Shown: positions 12,872-24,711 of the stretch, piece by piece
How the letters are laid out: every line of letters begins with the position of its first letter
How positions within the stretch are numbered: position 1 is the first letter of the stretch
Assembly (NCBI RefSeq): GCF_003597395.2
Contig: NC_133774.1
Location: 38,817,191 to 38,881,190 of the forward strand
From: Chelonoidis abingdonii
Taxonomy: Eukaryota; Chordata; Testudines; Testudinidae
DNA: 64,000 nucleotides
Direction: 5' to 3'
Notes under the pieces: generated by a model
Told to the model about the DNA's origin: nothing
What the model saw: the letters and a program-made list of their open reading frames with translations, nothing else
Database searches by the model: none
Made by a program: the position numbers and the translations under genes

Positions 12872-15416
12872 GGGATTGCTTACACATCTTTCATCCTGTT
12901 TCATTTTAGTAGCTAACCTTATATATAGAATCAGGTGGCGGTAACTATTAGTTAGTGGAGAAGGAAGGAAGGAAAAAAAGATGGCAAGTGAAAATAAAGC
13001 AGATATGGATGCTGCAGTGTGTGATTGGATAAAAGATTGAAAATGTTGAGGTTTGCTCACATTTAGAGTCAATGGATCTGATTCTGATTTCACACCAATT
13101 TTATACTGAAGCAACACTGCTGCATTCAGTGGAACTATTCCCAGTTGCTCTGATGTAAATAAGAGAAGAATCATGTCCAATGTATACAAAATCATTTTTA
13201 TTTTTGCCTTATGTGAAAGTGCACTGACTGCTCTCACCAGCAACAACTATTACATCTTTGTTTCTTAGCACTCTTTCCGTTAAAAGGCATTCAGTCATTT
13301 TTCTTCCATGCCAGCAGGATGAATTTACATAGGCCCCAAAACTACTCTCCCTTTTTTAGCCTAAGGAAGCTCTGCATATGAAAAACAGTTTATCAAAATG
13401 ATTACATAGGTTTGGGATGCTGTCAGTCCAGGCAGTCAAATAAAATGAGCGGTTTCAGTGACAGATATAATCCAGTTCCTGCTGCTCTTTTACTTTGCAT
13501 AGTTTAAGGGATAATATCACAGTCCAGAACTGCATGAGAAGACAATTCTAATCAACAATACATTTGGCAATATCTAGAACATTTCTGATTTAGTGCTATT
13601 GGTTATGAACTCTGATCTATCTTGTGTATGTGATATAATGATATCAGATAAAGATACTCCTCTACACAAAGTATATGGACATAGTTTTATTTTATAGTAA
13701 ATAATAAATGAGAACTTGTCTTGCAAATACAAAACCACCATGCCATGGTTTTGTGGAAATCTAATAACATTTTATATTCTTTTTCTTATAGCTCCAGTAC
13801 GAGCTATACTTGACGCCATAATATAAACTGATTCAGTGCAATAGATTCCTTTTAAGCAGCTTATTCTTTGTTTGGTGGCCGACGGCCTATATCCAGCACA
13901 TGGGTTTCTTAGAAAACAAATTCCTACAAGATTAAATTGTCCCTTTTTTGCTAGTGTGAATGTTAAGTGCTTTCTCCAAAAGACTGCAGCAAGGTTGGGT
14001 TTTTTGTTTACAGGAAATGCAGAAGAAATGGAAGAGTTCAGCTGGAACCTCTGCTTCCTTCTCCGCCTCGCTCCCCCTAACACCAGCTTTTAATTTTCAA
14101 AAGCACTGCAGTTGCTTGGTGTGGTTTCGAGAGCAGGGGTGCCATTCTCCCTGATGATGACTCTACTGACGTCAATGGCATTCTTATCATACTTAGTGCA
14201 ACATCAGAAACCAGCCCTTAGAGGCTACTCTTTTAGAGTGGTTGTGTTTCTGATAATCTGTGGAGTGGAGTACTGTAGTGAATGGGATTTTGCTACCACT
14301 GTAAATGTGGTAAGGAGGTGTGTGTATGTATATGGAAATAAAGAAATATATATTTGAGAAGTTTATCATATTTGTCTAGTATTTTATTTAAAAAAACTTG
14401 CAAATAATTTTATCATTAACAATAGACTGAGGATTAAAAAATTCTGACTCTTGTTTTTCTATTTTTTTTCCCTTTTTGCAGGTAATTTAAAATATTAGCA
14501 AATAAATACAATTGTAATTATATTATTTCCTGCTCCTCACACTCTAGAATAATTTATTACACCCCACAGCGAGTGGCAGAAACAGCCATTTTAGGTTTAA
14601 GGGACTATCTAGTTGGGTCATGTAATCTGGGCCTGGGCAGCAGCAGGTCCAATCTGAAGATCGATTTCATGAGAGCTTTAGTCTTCCTTCTCTTATGTAA
14701 TTACCCCTACCTTTCAGTAATATCTGGACACGTTTGCAGCAGCATGTCTGTCTTTATGCTGCTAGAGCTGAATGGAGTTCCTTTTACAGTTCAGTTAATG
14801 CAGCTTCTTGTCTGGTGTGACTAAGGAGTGAAATGAGGTTAACTCTCCCTTGCAGAAGCTGAGCAAACTGCAGCCTCTCACACTTTTCTTTCAGGTTTCA
14901 GAACAGGAGACAAGTTCCAGAATTCTAGCCCTGGCCTCCCTTCTCCAGGTTATTGTCTTATCTACCTCCCTCATTGTTTTTGTTAAGAAAAAACAGTTTG
15001 GAAACTAGATGCATTAGAATGCTGGAGAATTCAGTCATCTTTCTAAATACACATTAGGTTTAAAGAATCTGTTTTTCATCTGATACATTTAATTTGCAAC
15101 ATTAGCCCTAAGGTCCTGATTCTTTTTCTTACTTATACCTGTTTATACTGTTGCAGACTCCTTGTTTTCAAAGGGTTATTCCTGATTTATGACAGTATAA
15201 GTGAGAGGAGGATCAGGCACAAAAAACCCAAGACAGCATTTCTTTTCAGCAGTATAGATTGCTGTATTTTTTTTAAAAAAATCCTTTTGTAGCATTTAAT
15301 TGTTATGCAAGCTACACTAGTACACCCAATATTGCACAAAACTCTGTTGGAAAAGTATGCATTTATGTAAGGGGACTGTTGCCCCCTTACTAACATTCAG
15401 TGAGGGTATTTTGGTT
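12872..15416. other. Unrecognised stretch
   Basis: No gene was recognised. Positions 13,080-13,170 hold a decayed repeat ('tgattctgatttcacacc', 'ttcagtggaactattcc') of the palindromic type seen near 200-310. The minus-strand open frame over 12,833-13,246 crosses the end of the preceding MITE and this repeat, so it is not called. Confidence 0.5.
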
Positions 15417-15663
15417 GGCTAGTTTCCAGTACTAAAAGATTGGGGAGAGGCCAATGTTTCAGGTCAGCCTCAGCCTGATTGACAGGGCGGGCAGGTTAAT
15501 CAGGGAGTCGGGAGGCCAGCGGGGGTCCCAGCCTCCCTCTGAGCTGGAATTGTCTGGATCAGACAGAGTGGGGCCGAGCTAAGGAGAAAGCAGGGTCCCA
15601 AGCTGAGCTGGGGAGCAGAGCTGTGCGAGAGCCAGAGGGGCCAGAAAAGTAGCCACAGAGCCA

Positions 15664-15838
15664 GCGACAGCCCAGGGAGAGCAGATCTGTGCTGGGAGCA
15701 GAGCTGCAGCCACAGAAGCAGCGACATAGCCCAGGGAGAGCAGATCTGTGCTGGGAGCAGAGCTGCAGCCACAGAGCCAGACAGCCTAGGGAGAGCAAAT
15801 CCTGTGCTGGGAGCAGAGCTGCAGCCACAGAGCCAGGT
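15664..15838 (+). repeat. Three-copy tandem repeat, unit about 57 bp
   Basis: Three near-identical units each contain 'agggagagcagatctgtgct' and 'gagctgcagccacagagcca'. They start near 15,666, 15,724 and 15,780. The tandem array lies inside the LTR-like repeat and creates spurious open frames on both strands. Confidence 0.85.
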
Positions 15839-16619
15839 GCGGTGAGCAACTGGGGCCAGCCAAGGGGAACCTTGGCCAAAGGGCCCAGTGCAGAAAGATA
15901 CCCCCAGCCAAGGGTCCTTGCAGGCCAGACTGGGAGGGGGATCTAAACCTGATGGGGCAAAGCCCAGAGGTGTGTGACCACCACCATTGCAAGTGTCCAA
16001 CCCGCAGCATCCCTGCAGCACAGCCAGGGCCAGAGAAGGAGACCTGGGACCTACAAGGAACAGACTGTGAAGTGCCCTGATGTCCAGAGACACTGTTTAT
16101 AATGTTCCCTGCCCCAGAGCAGGGTGATGTGTTTTCCTTTAACCTTTCCCAGTTTTCCTGATTCTTTTTTAAAATTAATTGTTAATTAAACAACTTGTAT
16201 TTGCTTTAAATTGTATGAAATGATCGGTGGGTCAGGGAGGTGCCCAACGCAGAGAGAGTACCCCAGAGTGGGGATACTATAGCCCCTGTCCTAGGTGACC
16301 ACAGCAAGGTTGGGGATCGAGCCCCCCAGAAATCCTGGGCCCAGCCTAGGGGGGAGCTGGAGCCGGTTTGCACCAGTTCGCACAAACCGGTTGTTAAATT
16401 TAGAAGTGATTTTAGAACTGCTTGTTAACCGGCTTCCCTGCGAGGGAAGCTTTGATAGGCTCTGGCTGGGAAGCATGTAATTCCTCCTCCCGGCCACCAG
16501 GGGGCGCTGCGCTGCGGGAGCCATGTGGGCTGCCTCCTGGCCCTGTTGCTGCTGCTGCTGCTTGAACCTCTGGCCCCGGCTGCGTCCTGCTGCTTGGGCT
16601 GCTCCCAGCCACTTTCGTG

Positions 16620-17220
16620 TGAGTACCTGCACCCCCTTGCCACAGCCACCCCCTGCCTGCACCCCCTGCCCACAGCCAGCCCCTGCCCGCACCCCCTGCC
16701 CACACCCAGCCCCTGCCCGCAGCCGCCCGCAGCCACCCCTTGCCACAGCCACCCCCTGCCTGCACCCCCTGCCCACAGCCAGCCGCAGCCACCCCTTGCC
16801 ACAGCCAGCCCCTGCCTGCACCCCCTGCCCACAGCCACTCCCTGCCCACAGCCAGCCCCTGCCCGCAGCCGCCCGCAGCCCCCCCTGCCCCAGCCATCGC
16901 CTGCCCACAACCACCCCTTTCCACAACCACCCCCTGCCCACAGCCAGCCCCTGCCCACAGCCCCCCCTGCCACAGCCACCGCCTGCCCGCAGCCACCCCT
17001 TGCCACAGCCAGCCTCTGCCTGCACCCCCTGCCCACACCCCTGCCCGCAGCCACCCCCTGCCACAGCCACCGCCTGCCCACAGCCACCCCTTGCCCACAG
17101 CCACCCACAGCCAGCCCATCTGCACCACCTGCCCACAGTGAGCCCCTGTTGCAGCCAGCCCGTGTCACACTTCCTGCCTCCAGCTAGCCCTGCCCCATGC
17201 CCCTGTCTGCAGCCAGCCCC
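16620..17220 (+). repeat. GC-rich minisatellite, CCCACAGCCA/CCCCTGCC units
   Basis: About 600 bp of irregularly repeated 'CCCTGCCCACAGCCA' and 'CCCCTGCCTGCACC' units. Long open frames in all directions (proline-rich on plus, glycine-rich on minus) follow from the repeat having few stop codons. Nothing here suggests a real protein. Confidence 0.9.
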
Positions 17221-17317
17221 ATGTCCACTGGTGCCCTGCAGTTCTCAGGGCAGTAACCCTGCACACCTTCAATGAGGGGGTTCAGGGAGCAGCTGGGACC
17301 CAAACATGTGCACACCA

Positions 17318-17441
17318 TAGGGTGACCAGACACCAAATGTGAAAAATCAGGACAGCGGGTGAGGGGTAATAGGAGCCTATATAAGAAAAAGACCCAAAAA
17401 TTGAGACTGTCCCTATAAAATTGGGACATCTGGTCACCCTA
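17318..17441. mobile_element. 124-bp hAT MITE with TAGGGTGACCAGA termini
   Basis: The ends TAGGGTGACCAGA and TCTGGTCACCCTA are perfect inverted repeats. The flanks are GCACACCA (17,310-17,317) and GCACACCC (17,442-17,449), an 8-bp duplication with one mismatch. Internal 'ggacag'/'ctgtcc' pairs make the element nearly palindromic. It is nested inside the larger hAT copy. Confidence 0.9.
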
Positions 17442-17519
17442 GCACACCCCAAGGGAGTGGCGGGGACTCACACATGTGAAAAGGAGCTCATTTCTAGTTC
17501 AGACCCATCTTTTTTAAAA

Positions 17520-17650
17520 ACTTTAGATAGAGTTAACATACATCTGTATTTTCCTGGACATGTCAGGCTTTTCGGTTCTTAAATCGCTGTCTTACCTAAA
17601 ATTTAAAAATTCCTCCTGGGAAAATACAGACGTATGGTAATCCTATTGGT
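17520..17650. repeat. Small inverted-repeat element
   Basis: 'ttaacatacatctgtatttt' near 17,530 pairs with the reverse complement of 'aaaatacagacgtatggtaa' near 17,622-17,641, giving imperfect terminal inverted repeats around a roughly 80-bp centre. It is probably a further MITE; the class is undetermined. Confidence 0.55.
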
Positions 17651-17870
17651 ACAAAAAATACATACTGTGGCACATCCCTTAAATCAGAACTTTTTATAGG
17701 AAACCGGTTGTTAAGATTTTAGCAGCTCATCACTGGCCCAGCCATTGCTGGGGTTACGAGGACTGTGCCAAACAGGAGAGTGGAAGGGGAGTCCTTGAGG
17801 GCGGGGAGGCCTCTGGGTAAAGGAAGTGGGAGTGAGGACTCACATCCTTTTGCTAGCCCATTTCACCAGG

Positions 17871-19135
17871 TGTGGTGCAGAAGTCAGGAAAGTTCCCCAC
17901 AATAGCAGAGCCATTCTCCCGCTTACATTTAGAATTAGTGTGATAGTGAGGAGGTCAAGGTCATTTTTATACATAGATTGGAGATGATGTGGAACTGAAG
18001 TATCTGCATTGTAGGAGACAAAAAGGACAAAGCCATTCTGAGATTATTATGAGATTAAATCCCTTCCACATTTGAGCTGACAGGGGAAAAACATGGTGAA
18101 ATGTCAAAGGTCTGAAGGAGGATAGTCACTAGTTAACATAACGTGTTTTGCTATGCCAGGTCTCACAAAATTCTGCAGAATCTATAGATTTAAATTCTTG
18201 CAAGGTTTGACATACTAGTCAGTTGTGCTCCTCCCAAATGATTTAGCTAGTTGTTGGCTGCCCTGATGAGCTATTACCACAAATTGCCCTGGAATGTCAT
18301 TCCTTGCAAAAAGACCAAACCTGAACCAGCAAAAATGGGAAAGCCTTGTGGTTAAGGTACTTGAATGATTTGTTGGAAAATCATTACCATGTTGGCTCAC
18401 CTATTGTCTCTAAAGCACAAGCCTCTTTTGAATGTAATCATTTAAAATGTGGTTACACTGTTTAAGATACAGAGACATACATATAGACTCTGAACCCCAG
18501 ATGTTTCCCAGTGACATGTACTCCTGGTGGGGTGATGACTCCTAATGTATTTGGGATAAGGTTACAACAGACAGGGCCAAATTCAATCCTGGTCTAAGCA
18601 AGTTCAACTCCCCTTCTTTTCAAAGGAGGTGCACCTGTTTACAAAATGTTTTAATTTGCCCCACAAATTTGGAAGCAGCATCTTGCAACAATTTGGAGAG
18701 GGAAAGTGTGGCTTGCTGAAGGTGTGCAAACAGTTGTTTTTGCTGGAGTTCTGAAAGTATTTCAACTGCACACCATAATTTTTGCTGCTTCTTTTGTGTC
18801 AAAGTGATGACAGGAACTATGTGCATATTGTAAGTAAAAACAGAACAGGAAAGATCATGCTGAGTCCATGCCCATTCATATATCTCCCAATAAGGATATA
18901 ATCTACTCTTTGGACCCTCTTCTCCCTTGCAGGATATCGTAACTTGCACTGAAGCTAATGGGACTTATTTACATTCTTCCTTAGGGCAACTGAGCACAGA
19001 GAATCCCCAAATCCCTCATGATCACTCCATGCCCATTGTTTAAGAATAAACAATTATTTTTTCCCCTTTGCAGCGGAGACTGTTGTCTTCTTAAGTATGG
19101 AAGAAAGAGTGAGAATGAGACCGGAAAGTGCAGAC
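17871..19135. other. Unrecognised stretch with a 48-bp LINE-identical segment
   Basis: No gene or bounded element was recognised. Positions 18,385-18,432 are identical to 27,606-27,653, which lies inside a LINE coding region. Neither flank matches. Confidence 0.5.
18385..18432 (+). repeat. 48-bp perfect match to LINE fragment at 27,606-27,653
   Basis: The sequence running from 'taccatgttggctcacc' to 'caagcctcttttgaa' is identical over 48 bases at both sites and diverges immediately on each side. At 27,606 it fits the reading frame of a decayed LINE; at 18,385 it sits in unrelated AT-rich DNA. Confidence 0.9.
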
Positions 19136-19622
19136 TTTAGCTCTTGTCTGTACTATACAGTTTAGGGATGGCTCTTTAAACGTAGTTCCAGATTAAATGT
19201 TTTGGAACAGTTTTCCAGCTGGTGTGGATGGGACCAAGCCATGGTAGAACTGTTTCGCAAAGCCATGTCTCTTAGGTTAGAGATCACAGTTTCTAATCAC
19301 GGTCCTAACATAGATTGGCCTCATCAGGAATGACTTTTAACTGGAACTGTGCTTAAACTGGCTCACTAAGGCTGTGACTATGCTAGACTATTTTTTATAT
19401 TTCCTTCTAATGTCATCACTATTGCAGCTCCAGCAGTGGTGGCAACAGTAGGTGTGCTAATACAGATCAACCATCCGTGTTTTAACTCGCTGTTAAAACA
19501 CAAATATCTGCCAGAGCCTTGTCTACTCTAGTGCTCCCCATTGCAGCTAGCTGTATAGCTCCAATACTGGTAGCAGTAGTGAGACATTTCAAGAAAAAAG
19601 TCTGGTGTAGACAACATGCAAG
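19136..19622. mobile_element. Decayed MITE cluster
   Basis: The text between 'cttgtctgtactatacag' (19,143) and 'gtgtagacaac' (19,605-19,615) has MITE-like character: internal palindromic segments ('gtttctaatcacggtcc', 'gctcactaaggctgtgact') and a right end containing GTGTAGACA, as in the PIF-like families. A probable internal boundary lies at about 19,366, so two elements may be abutted. Ends and duplications are degraded. Confidence 0.45.
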
Positions 19623-20595
19623 TTAGTTCCTGGCTCTAAAGGTTCAGTTCACTAGGACTGCTGCTTTATTCCCAGAGTGATCAGTTACGCCAAGAACAGC
19701 AAATATGATTAGAGCAAAAGTGTCCTAAAGTCTCTGGGCTTGAACACATTCTTTAAAAATAGGCTCCATGCACGCTGGCTAGCCATACCATCTAAGAAAA
19801 CATTTCAGCTAGAATCCTGTTTAAACAGTTCTTAAACACATTTAAAATGATAGCATTAGATGGGGAACGTCGTACAAGAGGCCCCCAACTATATCATATC
19901 TTTTGGTAAGCACAAACTTGGTTACCAAGAAACAGACTCTTTTGGTTGCTTATATATTTTTTTTCTGGGAGAAATTAAAAAATGGTTGCCACATCTCAAG
20001 CTACCTCAAAGGCTGGGAAACTTCTTAATAGCATGGGGAATATATGTTCATATATTAAAATGTGAAGTAGGAGAGGTGAAATTTAAAATAATTGTGCCAT
20101 TCTTTTAAGCAAAATAAAAGCGAAGAACAGAATTCTATGACATATAGGAGGCAGTTTCCAAATAGGAAGAAGATCAGCTACTTTTGACCAAGTTTCATTT
20201 AATAACTAACCATAGAATATAATTTCCTCAGGTCTAATTTTCCTAGATGAATATTTCAATACATTCAGTTAGCAAGAACATACATTATTACAACCACTGA
20301 GTCTTTTGCTACTAAAGTTGCTTAGAAGTTTTATTTCTATTTACAGTGATGGACTATAGCCTATTCATTGGGTTAACATTTCACATCTACTGGACAGAAT
20401 GACATTCATTCTCCACTTCATGTTTCAAAAGTATTAACAATGCTGAACCACCTCAATACATTTGAGGAGGTTCTGACAGTCAAAAATGGCAAGAAGTGGA
20501 AATTATAATCTAAGAAACACATCTAGCTAGATATAATGGCAGTGTAAGTGTTATGAATAATGGCACAAACGGAGATTGGAGAAGGGCCCTCTTTG
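19623..20595. other. Unrecognised stretch
   Basis: No gene, SINE or terminal repeat was recognised. The 82-codon plus-strand frame at 19,860-20,108 shows no domain. Confidence 0.5.
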
Positions 20596-20599
20596 CAGG

Positions 20600-20762
20600 A
20601 AAGCAGAGTCAGTGTACCATGGTTTTCTGTCTATTGCACAGTTTCTGTTGCCTAGTTCAGTTAAACCAAATAAGCTGTATAGAGAGAGTGGTGCTAGGAC
20701 CCAAGTGTCTTGAATCCCAGTTCAAAGGCCTTATCCACTAGGCTATTATTCCTTCTCACCTT
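20600..20762 (-). repeat. tRNA-derived CORE-type SINE fragment
   Basis: On the minus strand, from about 20,760, there is a pol III A-box-like 'tagcctagtggataagg' and a B-box-like 'gggattcaag'. A body with residual CORE similarity follows. Head and partial body only; the promoter boxes are degraded. Confidence 0.6.
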
Positions 20763-20764
20763 CT

Positions 20765-22006
20765 ATGCAACTTCAATCTAACTTGATTTAACATGTGGAG
20801 CTCCTCACATGCCTGCCTTTTCTGCATGACTGTGCACATTTTGATTTAATGAGCCAATTACAAAGATTGAAGTCTTTTAAAAATCAGACTGCATACCATC
20901 TGATGGCAGCCCGCATACCAAGAAGATGTGTATCATAGATTGAGACCTGCTAGAAGAGAGTACAGTAGAATGGGAAGGCGGTGAGTTCTGACTGTACACA
21001 GCGTAGGCTTTGTTTTAGAGCAGGTTGGGAAAGGTGTCTGCTCATATTGAAATATTGATATTGGATTCCCAATAACCCAAGCTATCCACTCCCCAAAGAT
21101 AAAGGAAGCAGTGAGAAAGACAATAAAATGATAGTTCTACAGAAGTGGAGGAATATCAGTTAGGTTTATCATAGGTTGGATAGCTTAGTGTACATAAAGG
21201 GAGTTGGAGGTCTGTGTTTCAGACCAGTTCCTAGTATACAGCTGTTGAACTGGCATTCTTGCTGGCAAATTCTGGGAAAGAAGCCAAAGACTGAATGGAC
21301 AAAATTAACCTCTTATTCCCAGAGGTGCCACCTCCCCACCCAATTTAGGTTGAGGCATGCAGGAAGCAGGTTAGGGAATTTTTCACTGGTGCTGAACCTG
21401 TATTTTAATTCCAGGGCTGTCAATCCAGCAACTTTCACCAGCACTAAATTCACTTGAAAATAAAGAAAAGATGAGTAATTGTTAACAAGTTTATTATTTT
21501 TTGCAATGCAAAGTCCATGTCTATCCAAATAATTTAATAAATCACTGTATATTTAAGAATGATAGAAATGTAGTCTTATGTTGCAAAAACTGTAGAAAGG
21601 AACCACAAGGAGACATTAGAACTGGGCTTATAACACAGCATATAGGAAGAACAATGTATTTCTAGGCAAAAAGGCATCTGTGGAGCTTTTCAAAAAGATT
21701 GGAATGACAAATGGAGGTTTTCAGAGAACTCTATAAAAAACCAAAATCTTGTATGTGTCACAAGTCGATATCTAGGTTGTTCAGCCACCTAACTGCTGCA
21801 GCATTGAGGGTGGCAAGATGTTGCAGTCCACCCTCCAATATTTTAATTGGGCAGTCCTCCACATTTCTCCATCTTCACTGCTGCCCAGCAGTCACACTGT
21901 GAAGATTAGGCTAAGCCAAATTTCTGCATTGTGGCAGCCATTCTGTCCATCCCAGTCAGCAGCCTGTTAAGCCTGGTCCACGATGTGCATCCCAGGTTGC
22001 AAACAG
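20765..22006. other. Unrecognised stretch
   Basis: No supported gene. The open frames at 21,176-21,457 and 21,711-21,902 lack recognisable motifs. Positions 21,760-22,000 have the uneven composition of an old interspersed repeat but cannot be assigned. Confidence 0.45.
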
Positions 22007-22140
22007 GTGGGTGTAAGTTAGGGCTTCACATCCAACAATGGAACATCAAGGCCAATAGCTATGTCCTCAGGAGTGGCGGTAACTCTTGGATGGAGAGACA
22101 GGCACATTTATGAACTTCAGAAGCCCTAACTTACACCCAC
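22007..22140. repeat. 134-bp segment bounded by perfect 21-bp inverted repeats
   Basis: Positions 22,007-22,027 and 22,120-22,140 are exact reverse complements over 21 bases (left arm begins GTGGGTGTAAG, right arm ends CTTACACCCAC). The 92-bp centre is not palindromic. I see no convincing target duplication beyond AG, so this may be a small MITE or a fold-back duplication. Confidence 0.75.
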
Positions 22141-22314
22141 AGTGTCATATGCAGCTGACAGATCCATCAAAACAGCACCACCTATCTTGCCGTTCTTGAC
22201 ACGCGTCTTGTATTAGGTGAATGACTTGATTTTGGGTACACCATCCTCATCTGAAGCCAGCCTGAACAAAAGGCAATTGTTGATAATGAGCATCAGAAAC
22301 TGTCTCTCCTTAAG

Positions 22315-22385
22315 ACTCCATAAGACCAGGACCCCATTGTGCTAGGGGCTGTAAACCACAGAATAAAAAGACGGTCCCTTTCCCA
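22315..22385. repeat. CORE-SINE tail fragment
   Basis: 'accccattgtgctaggggct' and 'aataaaaagacggtccc' match the tail text seen at 55,990-56,045 and at the tail end of the SINE at 3,340-3,610. Fragment only. Confidence 0.6.
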
Positions 22386-22469
22386 AGGAATATATGGCAA
22401 TGTGCCTGCTGATGTCAGGGCATTAAGCACAGTGTGCTACATCAGTGGTAACCGACCAATGTGTGGGAC

Positions 22470-23266
22470 CAGGAGTGGATTTATGATGAAACAAACCATG
22501 CAGTGTCACAGGACCCCCAACAACAGGGGCAGCCTCCAAAATACAAAACAAATATCTGACAACCTGCCCGAGTCCCAACCAGCGGCACAGCAGGGCTCAG
22601 GCAGGCAGGCAGCCTGCATGTCGTGGCCGGTGGCCCCACGCCGCTCCCAGAAGCTGCCGGCTGCTGGCGTGTCCCTGCGCACCCCTGGCGGGGTAGGGGA
22701 AGGTGACTCCGTGCGCTGCCTGGACTGGAGGCAGCGCACGGAGACCCGCTGTCCCCCTCCCCACAAGGAGCATGCAGAGACCTGCCAGCAGCACTGCAAC
22801 AGGGCTGAAGTGGCTCCCTGCCCGCTCTGCCTCCCTCCCTCCCTCCACGCTACTTCGCCCTGGAAGCGGCCAGCATGTCCCTGTGGCCCCTGGAGACAGG
22901 TATGTGTCTCCACAGGCTGTCCCCGCCCTGACTGCTGACTCCGCAGCCAATGGGAGCTCCCAGCCAATGGTGCCTGCTGCAGACCCCCGGTCCTCCCCGC
23001 CTAGAAGCTGCTGCCGGAGGGGTGTGTTGCCCGAGGTAAGTGCTGCCTTCCGACCTCCTCCTGCACCCCAACCCCCTGCCCCAATCAAGGTACCTCACTG
23101 TATTTTCATTTACTTCCCATTACTTATAGGAGGAGGATAAAGGAAAAAAGAATGAAAAAACAGAGGGATATAAGAGAGAATGTTCTTTTTCTTGGCTGGG
23201 TCCCGAGGGGGGTCCCCCAAAAATGAAGCTGCACACAGGGTCCCACTAACTCTAAGTCCACCACTG
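22470..23266. mobile_element. 797-bp hAT element, perfect 8-bp TSD
   Basis: TGTGGGAC flanks both sides exactly (22,462-22,469 and 23,267-23,274). The left end CAGGAGTGGATTTA and right end TAAGTCCACCACTG are imperfect inverted termini of CAG-RTGG type. The GC-rich centre (22,560-23,090) is non-coding despite several open frames on both strands. It contains 'ccaatgggagctcccagcc', a CCAAT-rich module common to turtle hAT MITEs and also seen in related form at 60,790-60,830. Non-autonomous and probably relatively young, given the intact duplication. Confidence 0.92.
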
Positions 23267-23274
23267 TGTGGGAC

Positions 23275-24711
23275 ATCAGCATTGAATGTACATTGGCCTA
23301 CCAAATGCCATTTGTGGAAAGTGGTTTTGATGACCATTCTGTACACATAATATATTTATCCCAAGATGCAACTTGGGTGTTAAATACTTTTTTATAGTTT
23401 TAGAAACATTCTATCTTAAGGTTTTCTTATAGCACCCAAAACTGTAGTGCCTGAGTGCTTTCATATTTGCTTACAACTATCTAAACCTTGCTAAAAGGAA
23501 AATCTTTAAAAAGGACTAGGTTCTGTGTGTAGATATGGTTGGCAAATTGTATCCTGCCCATAATGAGTAAAGTGCTGAGCTTTTGATGAACGAGATCAGT
23601 AATTAGCAACACATTGAAAAGGCTCTCTGACTCAGCCCAAGTTTCACCAGAAAGAGAATGACAATCAATATGCATTTTCTTAGTCAATAATTTCATGTAC
23701 CAAACCTGCAAGGGTAGAATTTTTCTATTGCCACCTTCTTTAATCTGGGCTTGTTACTTCAATACTTATTCCTTTCATGGACCAATGAAGAAGTAAATAA
23801 GTGACCCAGAGCTTTATTTACTCAGCAGACGAAAGCTGTGGATATGAAAATATTTCCAAGTTATGATAATTCTTTCCACCATGTTCCACCATTAGCCTTG
23901 GATAAATTAGAAATGAACCCAAACCACAAGCTTAGATTCAAGTTTCAAATGCTCCAACATATGGAGGTGTTTGGATCTGGATTCTGATCAACCAATTGTA
24001 CAGTCATATATAAAATGTGGATTAGTGTTTCTAGAGTTCAGAGGAGTTCAGCTCCAAGCCATCTCTATATGAGTCTTGTACATAGTGTCTGCTTAGGCTG
24101 CTTTTTCCTTGCAATGCTGGATCATCTTTCTGGAACTGATCTCACTTCCCGGTGTCTAAGAAAGGGTGGGTTTTTTGAGACAACGTGAAGGAAAAAATGC
24201 TTTTTTTTGAAGATAATACAGATAATAGATAGTAGGTCATAAAGATACGACCCAGCCCTTAAAAATAAAGAAAAAAAGAACAATCCAGAAAAAAGAGTAG
24301 ATAAGAAGAAAGAACTAGAAAACAATGAAGCTGAGGAGGAAGGCTTTTTTTTCTTTTCTTTTTTGTCTTTAATTTGTGTTTTTTAAGGAATATAGTGAAG
24401 ATAAATGGAAAAAAGAGCGAACTAGTTCAATTTTTTATTTGCAGATTCCTTTCCTTAATACGAAGTGCTTCATTCCTCTCAGCCAGTTTTGCTGAACAAA
24501 TGTTTTAAGACAAACAAACAAAAAAAAATAGTTCTCTTAATGAGCTGCATTAAGACTTATGCAAATAGCTGATCATTTGCATGTTTATCAAAAAAATCCC
24601 AACTACATAATACTATTTTCACATTTAAATTCATGTCTTCCTTTTGGATATTAGAGATCACTGAGAGCAGATAACCCATACACTCTCTCTCAGTAGCTAA
24701 ATGGCTCACAT
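23275..24711. other. Unrecognised AT-rich stretch
   Basis: No gene was recognised. There is a pyrimidine/T-rich run at 24,343-24,390 and purine-rich text at 24,250-24,330. Confidence 0.5.

Larger units (their letters stand above)
16347..17735. mobile_element. hAT element with captured minisatellite, 8-bp TSD
   Basis: GCCCAGCC occurs immediately before (16,339-16,346) and after (17,736-17,743) this segment, an exact 8-bp target duplication as expected for hAT. The left end TAGGGGGGAGCTGG and the reverse complement of the right end, CAGTGATGAGCTGC, are imperfect inverted termini. Subterminal 'aaccggttgttaa' occurs near both ends (16,385 and 17,703). The body carries a GC minisatellite and at least one smaller MITE. 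It is non-autonomous, with no transposase frame. Confidence 0.8.
15417..17870 (+). repeat. LTR-like repeat split by a hAT insertion
   Basis: The left part (15,417-16,346) and right part (17,744-about 17,870) rejoin across a hAT element with an exact 8-bp duplication. The left part ends in an AATTAA-rich A/T block (16,165-16,210, 'ttaattgttaattaaac') followed by GC-rich 'gggtcagggaggtgccc'. That resembles the polyadenylation/R region of LTR-type repeats. The right part resumes with 'ttgctggggttacgagga'. Exact outer ends and target duplication were not identified, so the LTR class is tentative. No retroviral or gypsy protein is present. Confidence 0.45.

Noticed and set aside
12833..13246. 137-codon minus-strand frame with hydrophobic stretches
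   Set aside because: It begins or ends in a MITE and an old palindromic repeat, with no recognisable domain.
15500..16093. 197-codon minus-strand frame
   Set aside because: It lies across a three-unit tandem repeat inside an LTR-like repeat; its leucine/serine-rich periodicity mirrors the DNA units.
16291..17275. Long open frames of 220-281 codons on both strands
   Set aside because: They are translations of a CCCACAGCC/CCCCTGCC minisatellite; all frames stay open because the units lack stop codons.
22339..23140. Overlapping 145-199 codon frames and a CpG-island-like tract
   Set aside because: The segment is the GC-rich core of a hAT element with an exact TSD, so the island and frames belong to the transposon.
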